NCBI GenBank assembly: GCA_018823125.1
Contig: JAHJIW010000019.1
Location: 1-62,613, forward strand
Reading direction: 5' to 3'
Origin: Candidatus Margulisiibacteriota bacterium
Lineage (GTDB): Bacteria; Margulisbacteria; WOR-1; JAHJIW01
Length of the DNA stretch: 62,613 nt
Shown: positions 42,882 through 52,910 of the stretch, one piece after another
Layout: every line of letters begins with the position of its first letter
Numbering within the stretch: position 1 is the first letter of the stretch
Notes under the pieces: generated by a model
What the model was told of the DNA's origin: nothing
The model's database searches: none
The model's input: only the letters and a program-made list of their open reading frames with translations
Translations under genes and position numbers: made by a program

Positions 42882-43502
42882 TTACTTCTTATATTGTTCT
42901 TCGTAATAGGGGCGGATTCTAAATCCAACGTCGAGTTGAGTGGCGATGAGGCGGCAGGCTTCTTTGTCGATTTGAGTAAGGTCGACAACCGACAAGATAA
43001 CGTTAGGAATATATTTTTTTGCTTCGCGTGCGAAATCTAATATGGCCTGATAGGATTTTTCTCCGTAAATTGGCCGGCAGATTTCCGCATATTTTTTAGC
43101 ATTTTCGGCGTTTAAGCTAATTTGAATTTCGTCAATGAGACCTTTTAATTCCGGTAAGATGTTTCTTTGGTGGAAGAGGTTGGCATGGCCGTTAGTATCG
43201 ACGCGGATTTGGGGTTTTTTGGACGAACCGCGGGCGGCGATTAACTTTTTCGAGAGGGATTTTACCAGATCAATACGAATCAGTGGTTCACCGTATCCGC
43301 AGAAAACAATTTCATCAAACTGTTTGGGATCGATAATTTCTTTCAGCAGTTCTTCTTCCGAAGGTTCTTTGGTTAACCAGAGCGGATGTTTGCCGTTGAA
43401 GCGTTTACTGATATAGCGAATGCAAAATGTACATTCGTTGGTGCAACGGTTAGTAATATTTAAATAAAGTGAATCTCTAATTTTATAGGTAATGGCGCTC
43501 AT
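42882..43502 (-). CDS. TatD-linked-type radical SAM protein
   Basis: The 206-aa protein carries the radical SAM cluster motif as CTNECTFC (Cys20, Cys24, Cys27), followed by 'EIVFCGYGEPLIR' (the GGE-like SAM-binding strand). The length and the end 'GFRIRPYYEEQ' fit the small radical SAM family often encoded next to TatD nucleases. No tatD gene is in this window, so the usual linkage is absent here. Its reaction is not established. The start is fixed by the -10 box 8 nt upstream and by the conserved N-terminus. Confidence 0.85.
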   Translation of the reverse strand: MSAITYKIRDSLYLNITNRCTNECTFCIRYISKRFNGKHPLWLTKEPSEEELLKEIIDPKQFDEIVFCGYGEPLIRIDLVKSLSKKLIAARGSSKKPQIRVDTNGHANLFHQRNILPELKGLIDEIQISLNAENAKKYAEICRPIYGEKSYQAILDFAREAKKYIPNVILSVVDLTQIDKEACRLIATQLDVGFRIRPYYEEQYKK

Positions 43503-43510
43503 GGAATGAA

Positions 43511-43516
43511 ATTATA
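43511..43516 (-). promoter_or_regulatory. -10 box of the radical SAM gene (leaderless type)
   Basis: Perfect TATAAT on the minus strand, 8 nt before the ATG at 43502; no SD. It lies between the stop of the 1,126-aa gene and this ATG. Confidence 0.6.
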
Positions 43517-43522
43517 GCATTT

Positions 43523-46500
43523 TTAAAGATTATTCCTTCTAAGTTTTCCATTTCGTTGCATGCGTGCATGAGTTTTCCTTAAATCCGGGTGTAATTCTTC
43601 AATTGCTGGGGGAGGCCCGTTTTGAGTGAAAAGACGCAGGATCAGCCATTCCCTAAAGTTTTCTGCCTGGACCATAAATTTAGAGAAATTCATGCATTGG
43701 ATAGCTAAAGGATCTAAATATAAGATACCACAGATTCGATTGGCATTTTGCAGGGCATTAACCGGATTAAACATAACTTCTCGCTGCATGGTTTGGGCTT
43801 TTTGTAGTCGCTCGTAATATATTCTAACTCTGGGATCAATCGGAGAAAGGCGGCTTCTGGCAAAGCTAATATCTCCGCGATGCAGAGCCTGGATAATTGC
43901 GTCAATTTGAGAGAAAGCTTCTTCGTAAAGACCTTCGCGTGCATAAGCGTTCAGGATGCTAACTAGTGTCTTAGCCACATCAACTACAGACAGGCTATTT
44001 GATTGCGTAGGCAGGAGAGCATCTAATAATTTCAGTGATCTGGCGGTATTTGGGAAACGCTGAGCTAAATTGTGCAGTGTATGGTTGCGAACTCCGTTTG
44101 CTTTTTTCTGAGCGGCGGGAGTTGCTGGTTTTGCCGGTGCAGGAGATGCGGGTTTTTTTGGAGCTGCTTTCTTTTTGATAGTGGTTGCTTTTCTGGCGAC
44201 TTTTTTCCCAGATTTTTCTGGTGATTTAGCAGGGGGCGGAGGAGCCTTTTCAGCTGGAGCAGGGGTAGCAATAGCAGGGGTTTGCCGCGCCGGGTTTCGG
44301 CGCGGAAGAGAAGGTTTAGATTGGGGGATTAATAAAGCTAAGTCTCCTTCTAGTAATGTTTGTAGGTATGCTAATTTTCTTTCGGCGGTTTCTGTGCTTT
44401 CGGTTTTATAGGATTTATAAACTTCGTGAGCCAGGTTTCTTACGGCGTTGGTCTGCCCGGGAGTTAATCCTCTTTCGTGGGCGGCAATCACTAAGTTGAC
44501 AATTCTTCGGGTAAAAGCATTAAAATAAGGTTCGAAGGCGTAAAATAGAACAGTTTTATTGTCGACTGCCACAAAAGAACAAAAACGAGACATGAAAGGA
44601 CTTTTTTCACTAAAGGCGCCGGAGGGATAAAGTACAAACGGGTGATTTTTTCCATGGATATGAACATATTCTCTTAAGCTTTTTCCTGGCTCGGAAGGAT
44701 TGAAAAGGCGGGTTGATCCTCCTTCAACAATTTTAATTCCGCTCATGTCTAGCCCTGGAATTTTTTCTCTTCCGGTTTGTACGTTGCCCCAATTTTTATC
44801 TCTGACCACTCGATAATAAATGGGCCGATTAAAATTTCTGTCTCTGGCCGCAAATACTCTGGTTACTTGCCCATCTTCTAAAAGAGCCCAGACTCCAGCG
44901 GCAAAATTATCCGGAGTAATGCGGAGGGCGGCGAGGTCCCTTTCGAGTAAATGGTTATTTAGTTTTTCGGGAAAACGATGCGAAGCCATCACTTCCGCGG
45001 CTTTAGGTCTGGGTTGGGCATAGATTGAAAAGGGACCAGCATATCCAGAAACTTTGAGATCAAAAGGGGCAGATAGAGATTGTCCATTCACGATTACGGT
45101 TGCTGGCTTTTTTTCTGAATCATAAACCGTAGTGGTTGATAGAACTTTAAAGGAGACACTTTCGACAAACTGGAATTTTCCTTTAGTTGCTTTTACTAAA
45201 ATGAGATTGGCCACTTCGCTTGGGACTCTCAGGAAATCTAGATCCCATAATTTAATTGGTCCGGCATCAGCAAAGCGCAGGACATAGTGCCGGGCGCTTC
45301 GATCTTCGCCGTGTTTTTGAATTCGGTAAAAATAGGCAAGATTGTACCTTTGGTCAAAATGTACCGTACAAATAGGAGCATGTGGATCTATTGGATCATA
45401 AAAAGTTACACTGGGGTCTTCCTGGGGCTGGGTTGATTTCATAATTATTACTTCGTTCCGATTAGTTTCTCTAAAATGACTTTTTAATCGATGATGAAAA
45501 AGCGCGATCGGCTGTGCCGCACAAACTAACGAGAGCAGCCAGGGATTTTCTAAAATCAGATCTCCTTTTTGGGAAAGCTTGGCTGTCACTGGATAATTTT
45601 TTAAAATGGCAAGCTGCTTTGCTGCGGCGTCGAGATTGCCCGCTTGTTGATTTCGGCAAGCTTCCTCCGCTAAGTCTTTGATTTCTTGAGAAAAAAATCC
45701 TTGCCGGTAAATTCTGATTATTTCGTTGGCTACGTTTCTGCTAAATTGATTAAACCGGGATTCGTGAATGGTCAGTAGCTGAGTGGAATTATTTACTATA
45801 ATAAAAGATGCGTGCCGAAAGGGTAAACCGGATTCGGCGCTGGCCGCTTCTTCCGGCGTGAGCATTCCAATGTGGATGGGCTTATTGCCAAATGAGCATA
45901 TTTCTTTGGGTCTAGCGTCTGCCTCTTTGCCGGTGAAGGCCTTGGTCTCAACTCCTTCAGCGATTATTATGCTGTTTAAGTTTAGCCCGTGAATTTTTGC
46001 TCTTCCGGTATGCTCAACTTCCCAGTCGGCGTTTCTGATAATGCGATAAAATACCGGGTTTTCAAAGTTTTGATCTGCCGGAGAATAAATTTCAACTACG
46101 TGTCCGTTTTCATAGCGTGCCCAGATGCCTTGGGTGGGATCAATCCCCAATTTTTTGACGTCCCTGGCGAAAACGTAGTTGCTCCCGTCGGTGGGGAATT
46201 TATATAAAGGAGCACCCTCTTTATCAATTGAGGTTAACCTTAAGCTAAAGGGTCCGGTAAAACCGGAAATTTTAAGTTGGGCGGCGGCTTTTTGGTTTGC
46301 GCCTACCAATAAATCCGTAACTTTTCTTCCCTGTTTGTAGACTATAGAGTGTTCAAGCGGCTCATGATTTTTATTTCGCATTTCGGAAAATTCACCATCG
46401 TTATTGGTTATTACCTGGAAAATATCCTTTACCATCGCACTGGCTTTATGAAAAGTGTAGCCGTTTAAAGTTGTCGGCAGGCCAGACCTAAAACACATTG

Positions 46501-46903
46501 GATACCATCGAACGTCTTCAGCTTCTTGCCGGGTACGTGTTTCCAGGGGTCGAAAATATGCTGCTTCATTTTTTTGATCAAAATAAAAAGTGTAAGTAGG
46601 GCCGCGGTGTCTGGCCAGGGCACGATTAAAAAGCCTAATTTGCGGATCACCAGATCCATTGGCAACAATTTCGACGCGTACCAATTTATTGGCAAAATTC
46701 ACACGCATTTGACGGTGGTGTAAAAAAATTGGTCGGCGGGTTTTAAGCGCGGCCAGCACCTCAGGCGTGCGGATAGTTAAGGAGCCATCCGCTGCAACGC
46801 GGGAAAATTGCACCAGCGTACGCCAGTGAGTTGCCGGGCGGCTGCCGGAAGTTCTTCCGCGGCCGTGGGGCGCAAGTAAAATATTAAAAAGTCCGGGTGC
46901 CAT
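43523..46903 (-). CDS. 1,126-aa internally duplicated protein of unknown function
   Basis: I do not recognise the family. There is no signal peptide, so it is probably cytoplasmic. Residues about 55-435 and 460-850 are diverged copies of one unit. Compare 'TFYFDQKNEAAYFRPL' with 'TVHFDQRYNLAYFYRI', 'LKISGFTGPFSL' with 'LKVSGYAGPFSI', 'FYRIIRNADWEVEHTGRAKI' with 'YYRVVRDKNWGNVQTGREKI', and 'FNQFSRNVANEIIRI' with 'FNAFTRRIVNLVIAA'. A low-complexity Pro/Ala/Lys linker (about 860-950) leads to a helical C-terminus (955-1126). The start has an AGAGG SD about 7 nt upstream. The gene stands alone between gatB and the radical SAM gene. Confidence 0.88.
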   Translation of the reverse strand: MAPGLFNILLAPHGRGRTSGSRPATHWRTLVQFSRVAADGSLTIRTPEVLAALKTRRPIFLHHRQMRVNFANKLVRVEIVANGSGDPQIRLFNRALARHRGPTYTFYFDQKNEAAYFRPLETRTRQEAEDVRWYPMCFRSGLPTTLNGYTFHKASAMVKDIFQVITNNDGEFSEMRNKNHEPLEHSIVYKQGRKVTDLLVGANQKAAAQLKISGFTGPFSLRLTSIDKEGAPLYKFPTDGSNYVFARDVKKLGIDPTQGIWARYENGHVVEIYSPADQNFENPVFYRIIRNADWEVEHTGRAKIHGLNLNSIIIAEGVETKAFTGKEADARPKEICSFGNKPIHIGMLTPEEAASAESGLPFRHASFIIVNNSTQLLTIHESRFNQFSRNVANEIIRIYRQGFFSQEIKDLAEEACRNQQAGNLDAAAKQLAILKNYPVTAKLSQKGDLILENPWLLSLVCAAQPIALFHHRLKSHFRETNRNEVIIMKSTQPQEDPSVTFYDPIDPHAPICTVHFDQRYNLAYFYRIQKHGEDRSARHYVLRFADAGPIKLWDLDFLRVPSEVANLILVKATKGKFQFVESVSFKVLSTTTVYDSEKKPATVIVNGQSLSAPFDLKVSGYAGPFSIYAQPRPKAAEVMASHRFPEKLNNHLLERDLAALRITPDNFAAGVWALLEDGQVTRVFAARDRNFNRPIYYRVVRDKNWGNVQTGREKIPGLDMSGIKIVEGGSTRLFNPSEPGKSLREYVHIHGKNHPFVLYPSGAFSEKSPFMSRFCSFVAVDNKTVLFYAFEPYFNAFTRRIVNLVIAAHERGLTPGQTNAVRNLAHEVYKSYKTESTETAERKLAYLQTLLEGDLALLIPQSKPSLPRRNPARQTPAIATPAPAEKAPPPPAKSPEKSGKKVARKATTIKKKAAPKKPASPAPAKPATPAAQKKANGVRNHTLHNLAQRFPNTARSLKLLDALLPTQSNSLSVVDVAKTLVSILNAYAREGLYEEAFSQIDAIIQALHRGDISFARSRLSPIDPRVRIYYERLQKAQTMQREVMFNPVNALQNANRICGILYLDPLAIQCMNFSKFMVQAENFREWLILRLFTQNGPPPAIEELHPDLRKTHARMQRNGKLRRNNL

Positions 46904-46979
46904 AGCGATACCTCTATGGTTTATCGCAAAATAGGAAAAGAAATTTCGCTTTTTGGGGTAAATTTTTTGTTACATTATC

Positions 46980-48434
46980 TTATGCGGAGAGTTTTTTCTG
47001 AAGCAGCTGATTGACCAGGCCGGGGTTGGCACGGCCTTTAGTGGCTTTCATGGTTTGTCCTACTAAAAATCCCATGGCGGTAATCTTCCCGGCTTTATAA
47101 TCCGCCACCGATTTGGCATTTTTAGCTAAGACCTCATCAATGATCTTTTCAATTTCACTTTCGTCGGAAATTTGAGTAGTACCGGATGCTTTTACGATTT
47201 CTTCGGCGCTTTTTTCGGTTTCGAGCAGTTGAACAATTACGTCTTTGGCAATTTTTTTAGAAATAGTTCCTTTTTCGATCAGATTAAGCATGGCTACTAA
47301 TTTTTTCGGGGTGAGTTTGCTTTGCCCGATGCCGATTTTCTTTTCGTTGAGGTATGCGGTAACGCTGCCGATGATCCAGTTGGACAATTCGGCTGCTTTA
47401 TCCGATGATTTTAAACATTTCTCAAAGAATTCAGCTAAATCTTTGCCGGCTACAATGGTATCGGCGGCTTCGGCCGAAAGATTAAGTTTTTCGACGTAGC
47501 GTTTTATCTTTGCTTGAGGCAATTCCCCGATATCTTTCCTGGCTTCGGCGATCATTGCATCCGAAATTACCAAAGGAACTAAATCCGGTTCAGGGAAATA
47601 ACGGTAATCGTGGGCTTCTTCTTTACTACGCAGGGCAATGGTTTTGCCGGTTTTTTCATCGTAATGGCGGGTTTCCTGAATGATTTTTTCACCGGATTCT
47701 AAAGCTTCAATTTGCCTTTCAACTTCGGCGGTTAAGCCGTCTTTAAGCGCTTTGGTTGAGTTTACGTTTTTAAGTTCGGTGCGCGTGCCAAATTCTTTTT
47801 GGCCAACCGGACGGATGGAAATGTTAGCATCGCATCTTAAGCTGCCTTCTTCCATTTTTGCGTCGCATACGCCGAGATAACTTAAAATTGCCGCTAGTTC
47901 CTGTACGTAAAGTTTGGCTTCTTCGGGGGAGCGGATATCGGGCTCAGATACAATTTCCATCAGCGGAACGCCGGTACGGTTAAAGTCAACCAAGCTAAAA
48001 TCAGATCCGGTTATTCTATCGGATCCTACGTGAACTAATTTTCCGGCATCTTCTTCAAGGTGAATGCGGGTAATGCCAATCTTTTTTGGGGAATGATCGA
48101 CTTCGATTTCAATTTCGCCGTGTTCGGCTAGCGGTTTATCGTATTGTGAAACCTGAAAATCCTTGGGAAGATCCGGGTAAAAATATTGTTTACGCGAAAA
48201 AATACTTTCGCCTTTGATTTTTTTCATATTGAGCGCGATCGAAGTTTTAACCGCAAACTCAACTACTTTTTTATTTAGCGTTGGTAATACTCCGGGTTGT
48301 CCGGTGCAAATCGGGCAGATGTTTGAGTTGGGTTCGTTGCCAAACTTGGTGGAACAGGCGCAAAAGATCTTGCTGTCAGTCGACAGTTGTGCATGAATTT
48401 CTAATCCAATTACGATTTCATATTTTTTACTCAT
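46980..48434 (-). CDS. gatB: aspartyl/glutamyl-tRNA amidotransferase subunit B
   Basis: The 484-aa product matches GatB in length and order: '[10 protein letters not shown]' at the N-terminus, a zinc site with 'CACSTKFG' and '[10 protein letters not shown]' (about 25-48), 'FDRTG'-type core as '[18 protein letters not shown]', and a C-terminal YqeY-like helical tail that contacts tRNA. It phosphorylates and amidates Glu-tRNA(Gln) or Asp-tRNA(Asn) with ammonia from GatA. Its ATG overlaps the end of gatA by 4 nt. It is the last gene of gatC-gatA-gatB. Confidence 0.97.
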   Translation of the reverse strand: MSKKYEIVIGLEIHAQLSTDSKIFCACSTKFGNEPNSNICPICTGQPGVLPTLNKKVVEFAVKTSIALNMKKIKGESIFSRKQYFYPDLPKDFQVSQYDKPLAEHGEIEIEVDHSPKKIGITRIHLEEDAGKLVHVGSDRITGSDFSLVDFNRTGVPLMEIVSEPDIRSPEEAKLYVQELAAILSYLGVCDAKMEEGSLRCDANISIRPVGQKEFGTRTELKNVNSTKALKDGLTAEVERQIEALESGEKIIQETRHYDEKTGKTIALRSKEEAHDYRYFPEPDLVPLVISDAMIAEARKDIGELPQAKIKRYVEKLNLSAEAADTIVAGKDLAEFFEKCLKSSDKAAELSNWIIGSVTAYLNEKKIGIGQSKLTPKKLVAMLNLIEKGTISKKIAKDVIVQLLETEKSAEEIVKASGTTQISDESEIEKIIDEVLAKNAKSVADYKAGKITAMGFLVGQTMKATKGRANPGLVNQLLQKKLSA

Positions 48435-49897
48435 AATTTGGGTCTCTCTTTATGCCATTTGGTTTTTTGTTCAAAGGCGTAAGCGGCTTTGATAATTTTT
48501 TCTTCTTCTAAAACATTACCCATAATCTGCAGTCCGATCGGTAATCCTTTAGCAAGTCCGCATGGAATCGAAATTGCCGGAATCCCTGCTAAATTGATTG
48601 GGATGGTAGCAATATCCGAAAGATACATTGATAGGGGATCGTCGGATTTTTCGCCGATGTTAAAGGCTACGGTTGGTGTAGTTGGAGAAATTAATACGTC
48701 TACTTCCTTAAACGCTGCTTCAAAATCTCTTTTAATTAGAGTTCTGATTTTTTGCGCTTTGAGATAATAGGCGTCGTAGTATCCGGAGGAGAGGGCGTAA
48801 GTTCCGAGCATGATTCTGCGTTTTACTTCGGGGCCAAAGCCTTCGCGGCGGGTGTTGTAATACATACTTAGTAAATCAGGTGAATCTGCGGAGCGTAATC
48901 CAAATTTAACGCCGTCATAGCGGGCCAAATTAGAACTGGCTTCGGCAGTGGCCACTAAATAATAGCAGGAAAGCGCGTATTCAAAAGAGGGCATCGAAAT
49001 CATTTTTATTTTCGCGCCTAATTTTTCATAAACTTTAATTGCTTCCTCGATCGATTTTTTTACTTCCGGTGAAATTCCTTTTCCTAAAAGCTCTTTTACT
49101 ACGCCGACGGTTTTGATTTCGTCTAATTTTCCGGTTAACGCTTTGGTGTGGTCCGGAACTTTTTTATCGATCGAAGTTGAATCATATGGATCATAACCAC
49201 AGATCACGTTCATGATGATGGCGGTGTCAGTTACGTCCTTTGCCAATGGTCCGATTTGATCCAGTGATGATGCAAAGGCTACCAATCCGTATCTGGAAAC
49301 TCGGCCGTAAGTTGGTTTCATCCCGACGACGCCGCAAAATGACGCCGGCTGCCGGATTGATCCGCCGGTATCTGAACCGAGTGCAAAAGGCGCTTCGTCG
49401 GCGGCAACGGCGGCGGCCGATCCACCCGAAGATCCTCCGGGGACGGTTTTTAGATTCCAGGGGTTGTGGGTGGGGAAGAAGGCCGAGTTTTCACAGGAAG
49501 AACCCATGGCAAATTCGTCCATGTTGAGTTTTCCAAGAATGATGGCGCCGTCATCTTCCAGTTCGGTGACAGCGGTGGCGTTATAGGGTGGAATATAATT
49601 TGCTAAAATTTTTGATGCGCAGGTAGTTTTTACTCCTTCGGTACACATGTTATCTTTAATGGCGACCGGAATTCCTTCGAGTGGACCGATTTCTTTTGCA
49701 TCTGCAATTCTTTTATCGACTTTTTGTGCTTCTATAAGTGCGGCGGCTTTAGTTAACGTGAGATAAGCTTTAACTTTGTCATCCACCTGTTCAATGCGCT
49801 CGTAAATTGCGGTAACTAACTCAACCGAGCTAACTTTTTTGGTTTTCATCAGTTGATGTAATTCGTGAACAGTTTTTGTGTAAAGCTTATCGCTCAT
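48431..49897 (-). CDS. gatA: aspartyl/glutamyl-tRNA amidotransferase subunit A
   Basis: The 488-aa amidase-signature protein keeps the Ser-cisSer-Lys triad as Lys81, Ser156 (in VPGGSSGGS) and Ser180 (in [10 protein letters not shown]). It hydrolyses glutamine and channels ammonia to GatB. The gene starts 2 nt after gatC and overlaps gatB by 4 nt, so the complex is made from one message. Confidence 0.97.
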   Translation of the reverse strand: MSDKLYTKTVHELHQLMKTKKVSSVELVTAIYERIEQVDDKVKAYLTLTKAAALIEAQKVDKRIADAKEIGPLEGIPVAIKDNMCTEGVKTTCASKILANYIPPYNATAVTELEDDGAIILGKLNMDEFAMGSSCENSAFFPTHNPWNLKTVPGGSSGGSAAAVAADEAPFALGSDTGGSIRQPASFCGVVGMKPTYGRVSRYGLVAFASSLDQIGPLAKDVTDTAIIMNVICGYDPYDSTSIDKKVPDHTKALTGKLDEIKTVGVVKELLGKGISPEVKKSIEEAIKVYEKLGAKIKMISMPSFEYALSCYYLVATAEASSNLARYDGVKFGLRSADSPDLLSMYYNTRREGFGPEVKRRIMLGTYALSSGYYDAYYLKAQKIRTLIKRDFEAAFKEVDVLISPTTPTVAFNIGEKSDDPLSMYLSDIATIPINLAGIPAISIPCGLAKGLPIGLQIMGNVLEEEKIIKAAYAFEQKTKWHKERPKL

Positions 49898-49899
49898 TT

Positions 49900-50187
49900 T
49901 TACTCCAGCATCTTCGGAACTCTAAAGGTTGTTTCCTGGGTTTGTGGTCCATTAGCTAAAATATCGGCAGTGTTGCGACAGGGCTTAGCTTCGTCTTCTC
50001 TGAATACATTTTGCATCGGAATCGAGTGAGAGGTAGGTGGAACCTTATCGGTATCCAGCTGATTGATTTGTTCCGCGTATTTTAAAATATCGTTGAGCTG
50101 CTGGGTGAGCTTTTCTTTTTCTTCTTCGGAAAGTCCGAGTCTAGCTAGTTTTGCAACGTGTTCAACGTCTTTTTTAGAGATAGTCAT
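49900..50187 (-). CDS. gatC: aspartyl/glutamyl-tRNA amidotransferase subunit C
   Basis: The 95-aa helical protein has the GatC signature '[20 protein letters not shown]' at 8-27 and the extended C-terminal wrap with '[18 protein letters not shown]'. It stabilises GatA-GatB. It opens the gat operon and has a leaderless-type promoter just upstream, in the gap after tsaD. Confidence 0.95.
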   Translation of the reverse strand: MTISKKDVEHVAKLARLGLSEEEKEKLTQQLNDILKYAEQINQLDTDKVPPTSHSIPMQNVFREDEAKPCRNTADILANGPQTQETTFRVPKMLE

Positions 50188-50194
50188 AACCGAG

Positions 50195-50200
50195 ATTATA
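50195..50200 (-). promoter_or_regulatory. -10 box of gatCAB (leaderless type)
   Basis: Perfect TATAAT on the minus strand, 7 nt before the gatC ATG at 50187; no SD. It sits in the 44-nt gap after tsaD, so gatCAB may be transcribed independently of tsaD. Confidence 0.55.
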
Positions 50201-50231
50201 TAGGATTTTGCTAAGAGGATAAAGGGCGTAA

Positions 50232-51230
50232 CTATAGTTGCAAGTTCGCGACTGCCTCTAAGCTATAATCTGCCGAGGGTTTTTGCTTTGGGTGGAAATA
50301 GGCGGCGGCGCCGATCATCGCGGCGTTGTCGGTACATAGTGCGAGAGGCGGAATAATTGCCTTTATCTTTTCTTTTTTACAACGCTCTTGAATTTTTTCG
50401 CGCAAGCTTGAGTTAGCCGAAACCCCTCCGGCTAAAACTAAGGTTTTTCGTTTTTTTTGTTTTACCGCAACGATTGCTTTTTCAACTAATACATCAACGA
50501 CAGCTTCCTGAAAAGAAGCGGCAATATCCGGAATTTCTTTTTTGCTTGGTTTATGTCCTAGTTTATTAACATAATTTACCACTGCGGTTTTAATTCCCGA
50601 GAAACTAAAATCTAAACCTTGTTTGAGCATCCCGCGTGGAAAATCGATGGCTTTTGGATTTCCGACTCTAGCGGTTTTATCAATAATTGGTCCGCCCGGA
50701 TATCCTAAACCAATAAAACGTGCCACTTTATCAAAAGCTTCGCCGGCGGCGTCATCTCTAGTGCGTCCCAATACTTTATATTTCCCATGGCCCTGAACAT
50801 CTACTAGCATGGTGTGTCCACCCGAAACCATCAGGCATATAAATGGAAAAGTAAATTTTTGCCCGCCGATAAAGGCGGCATAAATGTGTCCTTCTAAATG
50901 ATTGACCGGGATCAGCGGAATTTTTAAAGAGTAGGAGATGGCTTTGGCGGCGCAAACCCCAACTAAAAGCGATCCGACTAAGCCGGGCCCGTAGGTTACG
51001 GCTACCGCGTCAATTTTTTTAAAAGATAGTTTAGCTTTTTTTAGTGCTTCGTGGATAACTGCGTTAACGATTTCGGCATGTTTGCGGGATGCAATTTCAG
51101 GAACGACGCCGCCGTACTTTTTATGAAATTCAACTTGCGATGAAACCACGTTGGATAAGACCGTTTTTCCATTTTTTACAATGGCGGCGGAAGTTTCGTC
51201 ACAGGAAGTTTCAATAGCGAGGATGTTCAT
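50232..51230 (-). CDS. tsaD: tRNA N6-adenosine threonylcarbamoyltransferase TsaD
   Basis: The 332-aa ASKHA-fold protein has the N-terminal phosphate loop 'AIETSCDETSAAIV', the metal-binding HLEGH (His111, His115), 'GRTRDDAAGEAFDK' and 'LVLAGGVSANSSLR', with a late metal-ligand region 'LCTDNAAMIG'. It transfers the threonylcarbamoyl group to A37 of ANN-decoding tRNAs with TsaB/TsaE, which are not in the window. It follows the secreted NTF2-like gene by 3 nt. Confidence 0.97.
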   Translation of the reverse strand: MNILAIETSCDETSAAIVKNGKTVLSNVVSSQVEFHKKYGGVVPEIASRKHAEIVNAVIHEALKKAKLSFKKIDAVAVTYGPGLVGSLLVGVCAAKAISYSLKIPLIPVNHLEGHIYAAFIGGQKFTFPFICLMVSGGHTMLVDVQGHGKYKVLGRTRDDAAGEAFDKVARFIGLGYPGGPIIDKTARVGNPKAIDFPRGMLKQGLDFSFSGIKTAVVNYVNKLGHKPSKKEIPDIAASFQEAVVDVLVEKAIVAVKQKKRKTLVLAGGVSANSSLREKIQERCKKEKIKAIIPPLALCTDNAAMIGAAAYFHPKQKPSADYSLEAVANLQL

Positions 51231-51233
51231 GGA

Positions 51234-52043
51234 TTAATCCTGCCCCGCAAACCGATCCCCGCGAATTTGAATTAATTTCCAGACATTAGTAGATCCGGAT
51301 TGTTCTTTGCGCAGTAAAATTTGGCTTTTCCCGTTAAATACCGCTCCGCTTTTTTCTTTGCGAAAGGCAAAGGACACCACTACTTCATCATCTTCGTTGT
51401 TTACATCAATATTGGAAGGGTAAATATTGATTTGAATGTTTTCGCTGGCCTTGAATTCGTTGTCTAGTTCTTTTTCGAAGGCAGATTTTCCGTCAGCGAA
51501 ATCATCTGAAATTAGCCCCATGCATTTTCCCAGGTCTTCCATATTATATGCGGCGCGGAAGTCTTTTAACCAGAGCGCAACTTCCTGCGGGGTAGAATAT
51601 TTGGCATATTTAATGGTGATCATGTTGAGATCGTCAAAGTAGGAACTGCTGCCGGTCGAATCTTTGGCCCGCGCCGAGAAAACATATTCATGATTATTTT
51701 TGGGCGTAAAAGAAAACTCCCACTGGTCGGTGCCTTTCGCGTTTTGATAAGATTGCCCTTCGTCTAAGGTTACTTCAACCACATCAATGATTCCTATATC
51801 GGTTTTAGCTTCGCCGGAAATGTAAACCATCCCGTTCCAGAGATCGCGTTCGGCAAATTTAACCACAAAATCAATGTCGTCCAGTTTTTTATCCAGTATA
51901 TATACATTGAAAACCTGGGGATCGCCGGTCATTTCTAAATCTTCGGTAAAATCGATCAGGTCTTCGTCTTCCGCAAATGCTCCGGCGGCGGGTGCCAGGC
52001 AGAGAGTAAAGATTAATATACTATATATGATGATTTTTAACAT
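51234..52043 (-). CDS. secreted protein with C-terminal NTF2/SnoaL-like domain
   Basis: The 269-aa protein has a signal peptide ending about residue 24 (AGAFA-E). Residues about 40-150 look like an Ig-like beta domain, with 'FSFTPKNNHEYVFSARAKDS' near its end. Residues about 155-269 resemble a cone-fold NTF2/SnoaL-like (DUF4440-type) domain: 'WLKDFRAAYNMEDLGKCM', 'FADGKSAFEKEL', 'VWKLIQIRGDRF'. Similar domains occur on secreted proteins of several phyla without known function. It precedes tsaD with a 3-nt gap. I see no SD; a possible -10 (TAAAAT) is 14 nt upstream. Confidence 0.7.
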   Translation of the reverse strand: MLKIIIYSILIFTLCLAPAAGAFAEDEDLIDFTEDLEMTGDPQVFNVYILDKKLDDIDFVVKFAERDLWNGMVYISGEAKTDIGIIDVVEVTLDEGQSYQNAKGTDQWEFSFTPKNNHEYVFSARAKDSTGSSSYFDDLNMITIKYAKYSTPQEVALWLKDFRAAYNMEDLGKCMGLISDDFADGKSAFEKELDNEFKASENIQINIYPSNIDVNNEDDEVVVSFAFRKEKSGAVFNGKSQILLRKEQSGSTNVWKLIQIRGDRFAGQD

Positions 52044-52084
52044 AGTAAGCTATTCGAATTTTACCAAAAATACGGGGCGGGGTG

Positions 52085-52090
52085 TATAAT
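52085..52090 (+). promoter_or_regulatory. -10 box of larE (near-leaderless)
   Basis: Perfect TATAAT, 10 nt before the ATG at 52101, so the 5' leader would be about 4 nt. TTACCA lies 18 nt further upstream. No SD. Confidence 0.55.
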
Positions 52091-52100
52091 AATTATTGAA

Positions 52101-52910
52101 ATGGATAAGCTTACTAAGTTAAAAAAACTTCTCAAAGATATGCAAAGTGTAGTGGTGGCGTACTCGGGAGGCCTGGACAGCACATTTTTGCTTTCGGTGG
52201 CATTTGAAGTGCTGGGCGCTGACAATGTTTTGGCAGTGAATGCCTGGTCAGAAACCTATCCCTCTTCGGAAGCTTCCGCGGCCAAAGAAATTGCCGAAAA
52301 AATCGGCGCAAAATTTGCGGTAATCGATTCGGGAGAACTCGAAAACGAACTGTTTGTGCAAAACAATAAAGATCGTTGTTATCATTGTAAAAAAGAACTG
52401 TTTTCCAGACTTAAAGAGGTAGCCGAAAAACATGGTTTGAAGCAGGTCGTCGACGGTTCCAATAAAGATGACGAAAAAGATTATCGACCCGGCAGCCGCG
52501 CCGCGGAAGAGCTGGGAATACTCAGCCCGCTGCAAGAAGTAGGCATCACCAAAAACGAAATCCGAAAATTTTCGAAAGAACGCAATTTACCTACCTGGGA
52601 TAAACCATCCTTTGCCTGTTTAGCTTCGCGTTTTCCGTATGGAACTAAAATCACTAAAGAAATTTTATCTCGATTAGATCAGGGTGAAGCTTTTTTGCGT
52701 ACCCTTGGTTTTAAGCAAGTCCGCGCCCGCCATCACGGTAATATGGTAAGGATTGAAGTTGAAGATATAGATATTCCGCGTCTAGTTGTAGAACGCACCA
52801 AAATCGTCAAGAAATTTGGTAAGCTTGGCTACACCTATGTTACCGTCGACCTCATTGGCTATCGCACTGGCAGTATGAATGAGGAGTTAGCAGAAGAAAC
52901 CTACCAATAA
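52101..52910 (+). CDS. larE: LarE-type ATP-dependent sacrificial sulfur transferase
   Basis: The 269-aa PP-loop protein has SGGLDS at 22-27 and the LarE hallmark 'DKPSFACLASRFPYGT' with Cys173 at the position of the sacrificial cysteine. A CxxC pair (Cys93, Cys96, in DRCYHC) is also present. LarE makes the thiocarboxylates of the nickel-pincer nucleotide cofactor of lactate racemase and related racemases. No larA, larB or larC gene is near, so the cofactor pathway, or another sulfur-transfer role, must be completed elsewhere. Its 3' end overlaps the convergent paralogue-cluster gene by 10 nt. Confidence 0.88.
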   Translation: MDKLTKLKKLLKDMQSVVVAYSGGLDSTFLLSVAFEVLGADNVLAVNAWSETYPSSEASAAKEIAEKIGAKFAVIDSGELENELFVQNNKDRCYHCKKELFSRLKEVAEKHGLKQVVDGSNKDDEKDYRPGSRAAEELGILSPLQEVGITKNEIRKFSKERNLPTWDKPSFACLASRFPYGTKITKEILSRLDQGEAFLRTLGFKQVRARHHGNMVRIEVEDIDIPRLVVERTKIVKKFGKLGYTYVTVDLIGYRTGSMNEELAEETYQ

